DNA of 64,000 nucleotides. Source: Coleophoma eucalyptorum (taxonomy: Eukaryota > Ascomycota > Leotiomycetes > Helotiales > Dermateaceae). The stretch spans positions 171,934 through 235,933 of the forward strand of contig JALRME010000045.1 in assembly GCA_026120035.1 (NCBI GenBank), written 5' to 3'. The notes beneath the pieces were generated by a model. That model saw nothing but the letters and a program-made list of their open reading frames with translations. It made no database searches and had not been told where the DNA came from. The stretch's first letter is position 1, and each line of letters starts with the position of its first letter. This document shows, one piece after another, positions 49,853 to 60,382 of this stretch. The translations under genes were made by a program, and so were the position numbers.

Positions 49853-50101
49853 GAGAGATTTAATACAATATTACTTTATAACCAATCAATATTCTATGTA
49901 ACTAGGGAAAATCCAGAAGGAGTTCGTTAGAGGATATGTTTGCAATTAATGATTTGCACATAAGGGAAATGGTTTCTGATAGAGACGCATAAAAATTCGT
50001 AGCTATAGCTCTTTTTCGATATTTTATCGTCTTACTGCAGACACCAGCTAGGCTTAAAGCAAGCCTTCAGGACCATCAAGATACGTAGACAGAATAGCCA
50101 T

Positions 50102-51975
50102 TCACACCTGCTCGATCACCGGTTGCCCAATCCAGTTCAGATTTGGTTCACCATTACCCTCTCAACAATATGACTGAGATGTCCGAGGTTGATCTTGAGA
50201 TGGTGGAAGCAGAGGTAAGTAACCTAGGCACAACGCTCCAAAAAATATAACGGGGTTCATGTATAAGTCTTGAACAGCAGTACTTAATTCTAATTCTATA
50301 GAGTGTATATAAAACCAGTTTGCTTACCACCTGCATCGGCTGACCTTCGATTGCAAAACACATAAATAGCTCTCTGCAAGAAGACCAAGCATATGCCTGT
50401 AGAAACAAGGGCAATCATGGTTGACAACCCTCTGTTATAAAGTGGCAAGTCATCAGCCCGAAAATACTGCGTACCATACATCATACCCGTGTTAGCAGAC
50501 ATAACCCACATTCTGCTGTCGTGATTAGAAATGATTTGACTGATATATCAGAAATGTGGTCTAGACTTACGCAATGCTGATACTCCGCTCGATTGGGTCT
50601 GCACTGTTGAGTTGCAGCCAAGTGTTGTGCACTGGATGGTAGCCCACCGCAAAGCCGTTCACAGCAGTCCAGAGGCCAAATTTCGCCCATCTCCCCGCCA
50701 CGTGCTGTTGAGTGGTGCGAGCAACGATGAGGGTGATTAGGTAGCAGCTGGCAGCAGCAGCAACAGTGAGGCCGCGCTTATTGGAGAGGTCACTGATGCA
50801 TGCAAATATGAAAACAATGAGCAGGGCGATCAGCCCACCAAGTGATGCAAGCGAATTTGCTTCGGTGCGGTCGAAGCCGAAAGACCTGGGATGGATTAGC
50901 CTTGCTTTGGGAACATAGAGTGTTTTTCTTTTCTGGTCATACATCATAATGGTTGGAGTATATGTTGTTAGTGGACTCCATGTAGAGAATATAAGCGATG
51001 TTGCAACGAACGTAGGCCAGCGCTGCCAGTGACAAATCGTTTGCCAAACTTTCTTGGGCTCGATCTTCAGATGCTGAGGGTGGGTTTTGCCATCAGGATT
51101 ATCGGCTGCAATCCGCTGCTGCAAAGCTCTCGCCTCATCTTTGGAGATGCGAACGAAGCCGTTCGTCAAGAGCGGTTCAGGGTACTCAGGAGAGCCAGGA
51201 AGGAATAGCAAGAGCAGAATCGAGACAAAGATTGTGAAGATACCCTCGACTGGCGATTTCAATGTCAGCAAAAAGGGCCCTCTATGCTAGAAATTACAAC
51301 ATACGCAGGAATATCCATTTCCACCCTGCTAGGCCTTCTTTGCCATCCAGCTTCAAGATGCCAGAGGCGAGCAGAGGGCCAAGCGCATTACCTCCAAACA
51401 TGCCAAAAAAGAAAATGGCGACGCGCTTTGCCAGTTCGCGACGTCGATACCATGTCGAGAGTGTGTAGATGGCACCCGGAATGTATCCAGCTTCCGCCAG
51501 ACCTAAAAACGCTCTCGACACCAGGAATCCCATTCGGTTCCTGATGAAGATCTGTAAAGTTGCAATAAGTCCAAATACAAGAACTTGTATTGACAAGTAT
51601 CTTCTGGGACCAAGCTATTTTATCGTCAACGGTGAAGCTTATACATAGATTAAGTCCACTTACATGTTGAAGGATCATGTTGGACGGAATTTCGAGGACA
51701 ACTACCCCTAAGAACATCATCTGGTTCCCAAGGTTTATAGTGCCTTGATTGATTCCGATGTCATTCCTGTATCCGCTCGTGAGAGCGCTAGCAAGGTTCA
51801 TACGATCTATCTGGAAGACAAAGAAGCCTAGGCAAAGAAGGGGAAGAACTGAGAAGTCCACTCTATATCGGATAAGCAACAGTAGTAACAAATACTGACT
51901 TTGGGATCTTTTACTTTCTTCGGGCTCTGAGGTCTTCCTCGGAATCATGATGTGAAAATTCGTAATCGAGCTCAT
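50102..51975 (-). CDS. MFS transporter, anion:cation symporter family (Dal5/allantoate permease-like)
   Basis: A twelve-helix plasma-membrane carrier, likely for small organic anions or vitamins. Exons, read on the minus strand: about 51664-51975, 51305-51614, 50943-51249, about 50577-50886, about 50312-50515, and a doubtful last exon ending 50102. Family marks: FSVLPLLCLGFFVFQIDRMN, LGNQMMFLGVVVLEIPSNMI, SRAFLGLAEAGYIPGAIYTL, FFFGMFGGNALGPLLASGIL, SFGFDRTEANSLASLGGL, WTAVNGFAVGYHPVHNTWLQ and TQYFRADDLPLYNRGLS. The intron at about 50886-50942 is 57 nt and stop-free, so reading through it would insert 19 residues into a loop. The C-terminus is uncertain: a final exon giving NGEPNLNWIGQPVIEQV before TGA at 50102 fits best, but its acceptor is weak. 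The substrate cannot be told from sequence. Confidence 0.85.
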
Positions 51976-52940
51976 GGTTATTGCTTCTAATAGATGCAGA
52001 TTTATCTTCTGTCTTTACCGTGCTAAGGGATTCCGCCATACTTTTCCGAGCTCAAGAAAAGTAGAACAGAAAATGGATGGGAAATTGAAGCAGTTGCTTC
52101 AAATCTGGCATCCTCAATTGCCTTATATTCTTCAACATCACAAATCCAAGGGCTGCATGATACAGTGCGCAGCTCACAAGGTCAAGCTCCAAAAAAACAC
52201 AAGCAGCTGCCGTGGGGCGTCTAAACTTAAAAATCCACTTCGGCGGGTTTAACAAAACACTCCTTTCATGGCAATCACGGTATTTTTCTGACTTTTTGGC
52301 GAACAGTACTTTACAGAGCAAAAACTCAAGTCTAATCAATCTTCACACATTCTATCACTATACACGCACTCATGTGTTCTCATATCAAAAGGTTTTGCGT
52401 GGGGATGGAAACTCTCAAGCAACCCATCAGGGTGGTTAGTGCTGGCCTTGCTGTGCCATCAAGGTTGCAGTCCTAGCGCAATAAAACGCATTTGCCGACA
52501 TTCGAATTATGAATGTTGAGAGAAATCAGGTAAATTTTTGCGACTTTTTCGTCGTCTTCACTACTGAGTATGGAGACGTATAGAAACTTTACAGTTCCTG
52601 TGGCATGGCTCTGTAATCTGCAGATTTGGAAAGCCCTTTCATAAAGACCTTCCAGTGCATATCAAAAGATATCGGACAATTTACCACGTAAACACCACGG
52701 TAAAAACATCGATATTCCGAAGACTTGGAATTATATGTCCCAAACTATGTTAAAGTCTTGCTTGTAGAAATAGGTGTCAAGGTCTCGGAATACCTAGGGA
52801 CAGTAAAGTCCAAGGTTTGCAATCGCCCGCTTAACAAGTAAGAGAGGAACTTGCATCATAACTTGCATTTCCAAAACAAATGATCATCCAGGCTGATAAC
52901 AAGATAAGAAATTACAGAAGCAAGCAAGAAAAAATCAAAA
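51976..52940. other. Intergenic, AT-rich
   Basis: Upstream of the transporter gene. No gene is supported. Short frames at 51974-52439 overlap on both strands. Confidence 0.35.
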
Positions 52941-53095
52941 ACATACAACAGTAGGTATTCGCTGGTGGTCACCCATCCAACTACTAATCTACCGATCTGA
53001 GGCTTTCACAAGATCACTACTCGGAATAGCTGTTCCTAGCTTAAATGGTGAGCACGCTGCCCTACCGAATTGAGTAGGCCACCTAAGTAGGGGCG
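52941..53095 (-). pseudogene. 5S rRNA-derived chimera: 5S 3' half joined to a tRNA-like head
   Basis: Bases 52941-53005 match the 3' half of the intact 5S gene with one change (CATCC for CACCC), including the internal C-box region and the GTTGTATGT end, followed by TTTTGATTTTTT on the minus strand. The match stops abruptly at GGCTT; the 5' half is replaced by unrelated sequence. On the minus strand that part contains TGGCCTACTCAATTCGG followed by TAGGGC, which resembles a tRNA A box and D arm. A matching B box is not clear. It may be a fused Pol III pseudogene or a short SINE-like element. Confidence 0.55.
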
Positions 53096-53667
53096 AATTA
53101 AAACCTCTCCAGGTGATGAAGGTAGCTGTGGTGGGTCGTGGTGATCCCTGACAAGCCCGTGACTTATTACCAGGTCGAGGTGATTTAGGGGAATGGGCAT
53201 AACTAGTACTAGTTTCTATAAATACAGATGTATTTCCTGTATATAGATATAGAGTATACGTTATTCATCGTCTTGAAACAATAACCCTTAGACTATTGAC
53301 TCTAGGAGAGCGTATTACTCGTGTAGTTATTACGAGCATATGACTTATAATAGATATCATTAGACAGCTCATAGCCTAAGGCTCGGCTGTGGAACTACAC
53401 AGAGAACTATAAGTGGGGAATAGGGGATCTCGAGTCACAGGTTACGCCCTATCCTATTTGACAGGCTAACGTGCAGGCTTCTCAGCGGGTGTAAAGGTAG
53501 GGACTCGTGGTAGGCGATAGCAAGTCTACTTTTAGGTGTAAGACAACTAATAGATAGTTGACTTGGATTGCGAGGGGATAGTAGAAGCACATAGGGATAT
53601 TCCATATTCAAAAATGAATGATTAAAGTTAAGCACGAAGCTCCTATCTACTTAGGAACTTCGTGTTC
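53006..53667. other. Repeat-derived intergenic DNA
   Basis: No gene is supported. The right part (53581-53678) belongs to a dispersed repeat listed separately. The block at 53190-53290 (CTATAAATACAG, then TATAGATATAGAG) looks like LTR-type sequence but no ends were found. Confidence 0.35.
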
Positions 53668-53678
53668 CTATATACTAA
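53581..53678 (-). repeat. Dispersed repeat, copy A
   Basis: The reverse complement of this stretch aligns with 62177-62282: both begin TTAGTAT, share GAACACGAAGTTC, ATAGGAGCTTCGT and AATCATTCATTTT, and end GTGCTTCTAC. Identity is high in the first 60 bases and falls in the middle. It contains an inverted GAAGTTC/GAGCTTC motif. The type of element is unknown. It overlaps the 3' end of the secreted-protein frame. Confidence 0.7.
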
Positions 53679-54204
53679 ATGAATAAGGCTCTTCGGGCCA
53701 CACTTTCCCGTCAGCAAGCGATAGGTTTATGGCACAACAGCTAGAGAAAGAGAAACAAGCAGTATCATAATACACCATTGTCGTATTGCCTTCTGTTGCA
53801 TTCAACTTCAGCGCCCCAATACCAAACTGGTAACAGTTACATGAGTAGCTGCTTGAACTAGCTCGGATGCTGAATGATTCTGAGTAATTTCCGATTCTTT
53901 GTTGGCAATAGGCGCCGCATTCTTCAGGTGAAGATTGGAGGGGTTGGTTATCCCTGGGGAGTAGAATTTGTATGAGCCTCGTTCTTTGCACGTGGAAGTA
54001 AGCATACTGCATATACCATAGGTTTAATAATTGAGTCCCTCTTTGAGTGATAACACCATGAACGCCGCAATACGTCGGTGTAGTTTTATTTGGCTGGGCT
54101 TTAACTGCTCGACCGCAAAGCGTGCGCTTACTTGAAGCTGCGGAAGCAGCGTGGGCTGTTGTGCACACGAGCAGAAGAAGGTTGAGCGCTGCACAAAGCT
54201 TCAT
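53668..54204 (-). CDS. Small secreted cysteine-rich protein
   Basis: A frame of 178 residues starting at ATG 54204. It opens with a strong signal peptide (MKLCAALNLLLLVCTTAHA). The mature part holds LCGRAVKA, YCGVHG, EECGAYCQQRIGN, YSCNCYQFG, TACFSFSSCC, giving about ten Cys, plus several N-glycosylation sites. Such proteins are often secreted effectors or wall proteins, but no named family is recognised. A stretch in the middle (ITQRGTQLLNLWYMQYAYF) is unlike the rest and may be a retained in-frame intron; in another frame the same DNA reads TCKERGSYKFYSPG. The stop codon lies inside dispersed repeat copy A, so the original C-terminus may have been lost. Confidence 0.6.
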   Translation of the reverse strand: MKLCAALNLLLLVCTTAHAASAASSKRTLCGRAVKAQPNKTTPTYCGVHGVITQRGTQLLNLWYMQYAYFHVQRTRLIQILLPRDNQPLQSSPEECGAYCQQRIGNYSESFSIRASSSSYSCNCYQFGIGALKLNATEGNTTMVYYDTACFSFSSCCAINLSLADGKVWPEEPYSFSI

Positions 54205-55264
54205 AGTGGAAATGGCATGTTACAGCTCATTCGACCTATAGATGTTTTCTAGCAGAATTATCGGCAGTACTCGCTTGATATAGGATACAAGGAGGGTTGC
54301 AGTGGAATCATTCCTTCCGCTTATATGCATACCAAATTCGAGCAAATCTCCGGTCCTGCTAGGATGAAAGCCCCTCAACCGAAGATATAATCAACTATAA
54401 CTGACCATCACCAATATAAACATGGCTATTCGGTCGGAACTTTCATGTCTGCGCACCCTCTGACTAGGAGTGAGTCAAATACAACCTTGAGTAGAGGTTT
54501 ATCAACAGCTAATACCAAAAAAGTACCTCTAAGTATATAGGATATTAAATTCTAGACACAGCTTTCTACTGAAACATTTTCGGCTAAGAAGATTGATTCG
54601 TCGAATTGTTCTTGAACGAAAATCTCTTTCGGCCTACGGACGTGAGAAACCCTACCGAGTACGCAGAGACCACTTCTGGTCGCCTACAGCACAGTAAAAT
54701 ACCCCTGGAGAGCTATAAGTGGAGTTTGCTAACTTCAGTGCGAACAACCGGTAAGATTAAAATCTGACTTATACGAAGTAAGGTTAAGGTTAATGTTTTT
54801 TGCTAGCACAGACCATTGTCTTCAAAGAAGAAGAAAAAAAAAAAAAGAGAAAATTGGAAAAACGGGCTACAGATCCGGAGTCCGCAGCACATTTAACTCG
54901 GCCAGGTTGTCTAGCCAGGACCAGAGATCCACGCAGGAATGACTTGATCTACCTTTACTATCCCCGCATATGATTTATTGTTAATTAGTGGGTCTGACCC
55001 TGGCTAGACTCGAAATATCCGAATTTGACCACTTTTGAGCAGCGAGAAGCCTAGAAGTCCCCAGTACCGGCGACAGCTCGTTATTACACCCTTGAATAGT
55101 TAGATAGGGGTCAACCAAGCAAGACCTTTCGAAAAAGAGACTCGCTGTGGCCGATATTCCCCGCTGGACAAGGAGCTGAAGTCCGCCATCAGAGATCAAA
55201 ATGTTTGCTTTGCATTTTGCCAAGTTCCAGATATCGAACACTCAATACAGTCTCGTCATTCACA
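54205..55264. other. Intergenic, AT-rich
   Basis: No gene is supported. A poly-A/AAG tract occupies about 54826-54850. Several TAAGGTTAAGG-like pieces occur near 54780 without forming a repeat array. Confidence 0.35.
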
Positions 55265-56868
55265 ATGCTGTTATCGACTTTCTTAGTATCATCTAATCTT
55301 TTCGGGATTATACAGGCGACTTCACTATACAATGGCCTACATAAGACGGTACTTTCTGCAGACATTAGTGATACATGTGATACAGCGTTAAACACCGAGC
55401 TCAATTGCGGGAGCTTAATTCAGCTGACTGCATACTCGATCCAAAGCACAAGTTTGTTATACTTAATCAAGCAGAATTCTCAGTATCTAAAATTAGTGTT
55501 CTAGATTGGACCACATCATCTTTGGATTCACTCTGCACAACAGCTTGCCAGACGGGGTTAGCGGCGCTACATTCTGCTTCTCAAAGTGCTTGTGCTGATG
55601 ATACCTTTTCCGTTGATGGCAATAGCATGTCGCTGCACAACTTGGTAGATATGATTGACTACAAGTGGAGTCTAATATGTCTAATATGTCTAAAGGATGA
55701 ATCAACTAATGAGTATTGTTTGGACGTAGAGAATAGGTAAGTCCACACTGAAGGTTGATATTTGATTGACTTGACTGACTGGTTCTAGCTGGAACATAAC
55801 GACTATGGTGGCTAATGGCGCTGCAACATGGCCAACAAATACACAAAAGTGCTATTTGGATTCTTCTGAAGGTGTCTGGCAACATTGGACAGATGAAAAT
55901 GGCACCTGTATAGAACCCGATTGGGATGAGCTGGACAGTGTCTTCGAAACATCTGGGCGCAATGACATTTCTGTAATAGATTATTATGTCGATCCCATTG
56001 ATCCGGTGGATGATGACAACTATGGCTGGGTCAGTGTCCTGGATTTTGATGAATATCCTTTGGAAATTCAATGCAGCTCCTGCTTTTTGTAAGTTCTTCC
56101 ACGGAAGATTTTGCCATTAACTAATCATGAGTCAGACAGAAATTCAAAGCAGGATATGAAATTGATTGGGGCAATGCTTGGGAGTAAGTGTTATTGTGAT
56201 TTGAAAGGAGTGAAGCTGAATATCTTCTGTAGTAAAGTTACAGAGCAAGTTTGGGCAAACATGCAACGGAATTGTGAGCTTAACGAAGTGCTGACACCAG
56301 CTCACAATGTCTCAGGAGTCATCGCCATATAGGTGTTTCTGACTTCTATTCACAAACTAGTCCATGGATCTAACGAGTAAATTTCAGAAATGACACTGTT
56401 GCTACTCCCCCTCCGGTTATAACGGATTGCCCCCAAAATATATCTATTTCTAGCAGCGAAAAATACACCTATCAGGAGGCTACTATGAAATTCAGGATTT
56501 CAACTGCAGGACTTTATAACTTAAATAACGACTTGAATTTTCGTGGACTCACCGACAGAACTCTCTGCGCACCTATGTCATGCCCCATTTTGGTGACCGA
56601 CACAGGCGCCACGAATTTTGCCAGTATAAACGTCCCAGTGTCAACTGTTGTCTCGGAATATACGAATCTTACCCTTGCGGACTTTTATTCTTACAATTAT
56701 TTTATCTCAGGAGATTTTGTGATACAAAATCATACCGTTTGTATTGGGTTGGTAGCTCTTCGACTTTTACTTACTTGTATACAACAGGCTGACATCTTCT
56801 TAGTCCACCAATTCAGGTATATCAACCAACTACCTGAAAGCTCTACTACAACCATCTGCTACTTCTAA
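55265..56868 (+). pseudogene. Decayed LysM-type secreted protein gene
   Basis: Pieces of a fungal LysM protein are spread over several exons. The first (from ATG 55265) has a signal peptide and SDTCDTALNTELNC. The frame then shifts by one base between about 55400 and 55500 with no usable intron, continuing as LDSLCTTACQTGLAALHSAS and ESTNEYCLDV. Further exons are about 55789-56088 (ending CSSCFL), 56136-56183, 56233-56332 and 56388-56748. The last contains TMKFRISTAGLYNLNNDLN and LCAPMSCPILVTDTG, with LysM-like strand-helix layout. An in-frame TAG at 56330-56332 closes one exon. One frameshift and one stop suggest loss of function; an unseen splice pattern is the alternative. LysM proteins bind chitin or related glycans. 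Confidence 0.55.
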
Positions 56869-57001
56869 CTATATTACGAAAATCTTAACACGCTTGGTCG
56901 ACCCAAATGATCGTACTCTTCTTCAGTCTCGGCCCAAACCCGATCACGATCTTGGTCCCATGCTGATTGCTGGAAATTGTCTGGCCAACCATATGTACCT
57001 T

Positions 57002-57921
57002 CTAGAGAATGCTTAATTTTACGTCGCTAGTAGGTAGATAGTCAGTCTTATTTTTTACACATTGTCTATTGTAGAATATAATTTTACTTGCCATCCATTC
57101 GTTTGAAAAGTCAAGATAGCTTGATTGATCCGGTCCAGGTGGAATAGTATCCAAGGCTTTGATCCTATTCAATTGCATACGGAGAAATGTTGGAGCATGC
57201 CTAGGCCAATAGTTTCGATAGTAGCAGGGGTCATCGGGCCGTTCAAGGGATACATAAGGCGGATTTAGCTCGTCTGCACCATCTATGTTAGATACTACAC
57301 GGATTATATCTACATGCGTTATGTTAGTAAGATAAATACAATTCGGAAATTGCACCTACTTTCTCTTATGTCAAGGATTATAACAGGCGTCTCCGGATCC
57401 CCACCAGACAGTTGAATATCATACGGTAGTATATAGCGCTCGGCTGGGGGGTCCTTATTTTCATCGTATGACGGAGACTCACGACTAATGCACAGTATAC
57501 TACCGCCATCCACAATATTGAAAAGCTGACTGGACTCATAGAGATTGATTGGAGAGACGCTATTTGCAGGGGAAGGTAAAAGTCGAATTAACGATTTTGC
57601 CGCATCAGAAATATTAAGCTTACTGCAAAGCGCTTCATCAAGGTCATGGCCCCCCTCTGGGGGCCAAATCACCTCATCCTCGGAGACTGCCGACAAGCGA
57701 ATATAATTTCGGACTATTTCATGTATAAGGTGTACAATTTCGGCCTCAACGTAGGGAGTTCGTGTATTGTAAATGGGCAGCCAGTCGGTTGACGGGGAAG
57801 CATTGTCAGGTATGAACGGAATCTCATTGGGTGTATCATCTCTCCTTTGAGGCAACTCGTACTGCTGAGGCTGTGAAACCGATGGAAATAAGGAATATGG
57901 GGATCTAGGATAGTTTGACAT
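57002..57921 (-). CDS. Uncharacterised two-exon protein
   Basis: Exons are 57360-57921 and 57002-57309, joined through a clean intron (donor GTAGGT, branch ACTAAC, acceptor CATGTAG), giving 289 residues. The N-terminal 50 residues are Ser/Pro/Gln-rich. The middle has WPPEGGHDLDEALCSKLNIS and GGSILCISRESPSY; the second exon has YVSLERPDDPCYYRNYWPRH and APTFLRMQLNRIKALDTIP. No signal peptide, membrane segment or known domain is seen. The good intron and protein-like composition support a real gene in an otherwise decayed area. Its 3' end meets the remains of the LysM gene tail to tail. Confidence 0.65.
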
Positions 57922-58498
57922 TTTGCAGCAAAGGGCGCTGGTGATGAGTGAAACACGTGGATGCGTATAGCCATCAATCAAGAAGGAACAATCACGGAGG
58001 TAGGCCGGTAGATACAGCGGTTAAGTATTGTGAATTCTGCCACGCCGAAGATTTGCTTACCGTCGCTCAGTGTGGTTAGTACGGCGGAGCGGAAGCTTAA
58101 TTAACCATAAAATCCTGCGCTTAAGATAACTCGTTATAATACGAGGCAGGGAGGGCCTTCGGAAAATATTCGCTATCGATTCAATTTTCACCGCGCAGTA
58201 GTACAATAAAGGTGGTCGGTAGGTGTTATTCCATGCTAGCGTTTAGCAGGGAATGTAGCAAATGGCGTTCAAAGCCTGATGTAGTAATTTGTGAGAGAGT
58301 TCTTGGAATTTAACACTTCCGGCTTATCAATTTACCCTTTTGCATAGGCTTAGGGATAATAAAATTGAAGGAAAGCAAGTATTTGGAGTCCAACATAACA
58401 GCAATTACTCTAGTCTCCTTATTATTGGTGATATGCTTTGACTGCTGTGAAGGTTTCGTCAACGGTCTGAGGGGATAAGGTATCTTGTCGCACTTACA
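57922..58498. other. Intergenic, AT-rich
   Basis: Upstream of both the orphan gene (minus) and the GH71 remnant (plus). No feature is supported. Confidence 0.35.
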
Positions 58499-59845
58499 AT
58501 GAGATTTCTGTTGCTGATAGCTCTGCTATCATGGTTTACTATAGTGCACTCAAAGGCCGTCTTTGCACATTTCATGGTATAAGATATTGTCTACCATATA
58601 ACATTGTTTGCTGATATTGAATGTCCAAGGTCGGCAACACAGCTTCATACGGCACCAATGACTGGGAAGACGATATCAACCAAGTCAGATTGCGCATATC
58701 GATGCCTTCGTATTGAACATCGCTAATAATGATTCAACGGTTGCTGAACAGCTACCGGTAGCCTTCTCAATCGCCGGGAGTAAGGGGTTTAACTATTCTT
58801 CTCCTTTGATTATGCTGGTGGTGGACCGTGGCTATAGGCAGATGTGATTACTCTGATCATTAAATACAAAACAGAAGCTGCATACTATTTTTACAATGGA
58901 TAGGCCTTTGTATTGACATTTGAGGGAGTTGATAATACACAAGATTGGCCAACTATTATTCAGGATACGGGCTGTTTTTTCATTCCATCTTGGTCGTCCT
59001 TGGGCGCCAAAAAAGCGATGGAAGTTGGAGTTTCGGATGGCCTCTTCAGCTGGGGAGCCTGGCCTAAGGGGCCGAATGATATGTTTACAACGATTATTCC
59101 TATTTTCAGTTTCTTGGGGGAAAACCTTATATGATGCTGGCTTCTCCTTGGTTCTTCACCGACCTTCCCGGATTTCACAAAAATTGGTTGTGGAGGTATG
59201 TACAACTGTTTTCCTGATTCGTGCTTGATCGTACTCATCAATTTAAACATCAAACTGATGAATATCCAACAGGGGAGATGATATGTGGTTCGATAGGTGG
59301 ACACAAATCTGGTATGCAGCACCAGATTTTGTAGAGATCCTAACATGGAACGACTATAGAGAGTGTATTTATCCCTATTGCTTTACTTTCGGAAAGGAAA
59401 TTCTGATATTGTTGGTCTAGGTCATTATATTGGACCGAATCGTGCCAACGCCTGGTCCCTCTTTGATTCAAGTCACGGAAAAGCTCAATGTAATTATGCA
59501 GATAGATTTCCCCATGATGGCTGGAGACAGTTTCTACCATACGTGATCGATATCTATAAAACTGGTGCTGCTACCATTACTGAAGAAGGCTTGTCGGTTT
59601 GGTTTCGACCACAGCCAGCTTCAAGCTGTGCTACAGGAGGTACTACAGGGAATACCGCAAGTCAATTACAGAATCAGTATGGTCTAGTCATAAGGAATTT
59701 TGCTGTCAGGGTATTTTGGCAGCCACTTTGCGCAGACAATAATCTGTCTCTAGGCGAGATACGTAGCGAGGCTACACTCGACGAGATCAAAGCAGCTAAG
59801 AACTTAGACGTTTTGATAGGGTTGATATTTCGCGAAACATCTTAA
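58499..59845 (+). pseudogene. GH71 alpha-1,3-glucanase (mutanase) pseudogene with TAG stops
   Basis: Family GH71 enzymes cut alpha-1,3-glucan of fungal walls. Remains include a signal peptide (MRFLLLIALLSWFTIVHS), VGNTASYGTNDWEDDIN, AHIDAFVLNIANNDSTVAEQ, FFSFDYAGGGPW, ITLIIKYKTEAAYYFYNG, TGCFFIPSWSSLGAKKAMEV, GLFSWGAWPKGPND, RGDDMWFDRWTQIWY and HYIGPNRANAW to ATITEEGLSVWFRPQPAS. The frame is broken by TAG at 58835-58837 and 58901-58903; the second replaces Gln in the motif NGQAF, a CAG to TAG change. One-base shifts occur near 58685, 58795 and in the G/A run at 59115-59125. The C-terminal beta domain is not recognisable. At least one intron (near 59200-59271) is still visible. Confidence 0.85.
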
Positions 59846-59850
59846 AGTTA

Positions 59851-60382
59851 GTAAACATCGAGGGAAAGCAGTCATGATCACCAGGAGTTTAGGCTACAAG
59901 GCAATCGCTTTGAACGCCCGATAAACACGAATGGTGGAAATGCCCCGATCATGTGGACCACCAAGTCGGGCTCCTGGTACACTGAAGCAAGGACCACGAT
60001 GGAAGTGACCTTGTCAGTCTGACACTATTACTAAAGGAACTATCTATCGATCTTAAGAACTAATAATTGAATCAAATATATTCTATGAAGAACTTATTAT
60101 CTAGAATAGTAAGTGTTGGTTTACGTCAGGTAACGTAATAAGTGACTTGCAGTACTAACCAAAGGAATCTCTTACTAGTACGTCAGTCTAGGATTCGGCT
60201 AGAAGAATACGAAAGGTGGATGGATATAGATATTCGGTGGCTCAGATAGCTAGCTTATCTCCGAGGTCACCATAATTCACAAAGTATAAAACCTAGAGCT
60301 TACCCCACCTTCTTCTTCTGTACAAAGCCAAACAATCAACATATTTGTCTTATAGCGATCCATACCTATCTACAATATCACC
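59851..60382. other. Intergenic and promoter of the SDR gene, partly LTR-derived
   Basis: Holds a truncated LTR end at 60114-60147. The last 80 bases before the ATG include TATAAAACC (about 60287) and a C/T-rich leader, suggesting a working promoter next to the LTR remnant. Confidence 0.4.
60114..60147 (-). repeat. Truncated LTR end
   Basis: The 34 bases starting TGTTGGTTTACGTC are the reverse complement of the right end of the solo LTR at 61691-61880 (61847-61880), with only a few differences, nearly all transitions. Similarity ends abruptly after AGTGACT. It therefore looks like one end of a related LTR in opposite orientation. Confidence 0.6.

Noticed and set aside
53190..53290. Possible LTR based on TATA-like blocks
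   Set aside because: No TGTTGG/CCAACA ends or target duplication could be found.
60114..60382. A complete LTR beginning at 60114
   Set aside because: No CCAACA end or target duplication follows before the SDR gene; only a 34-bp end is supported.
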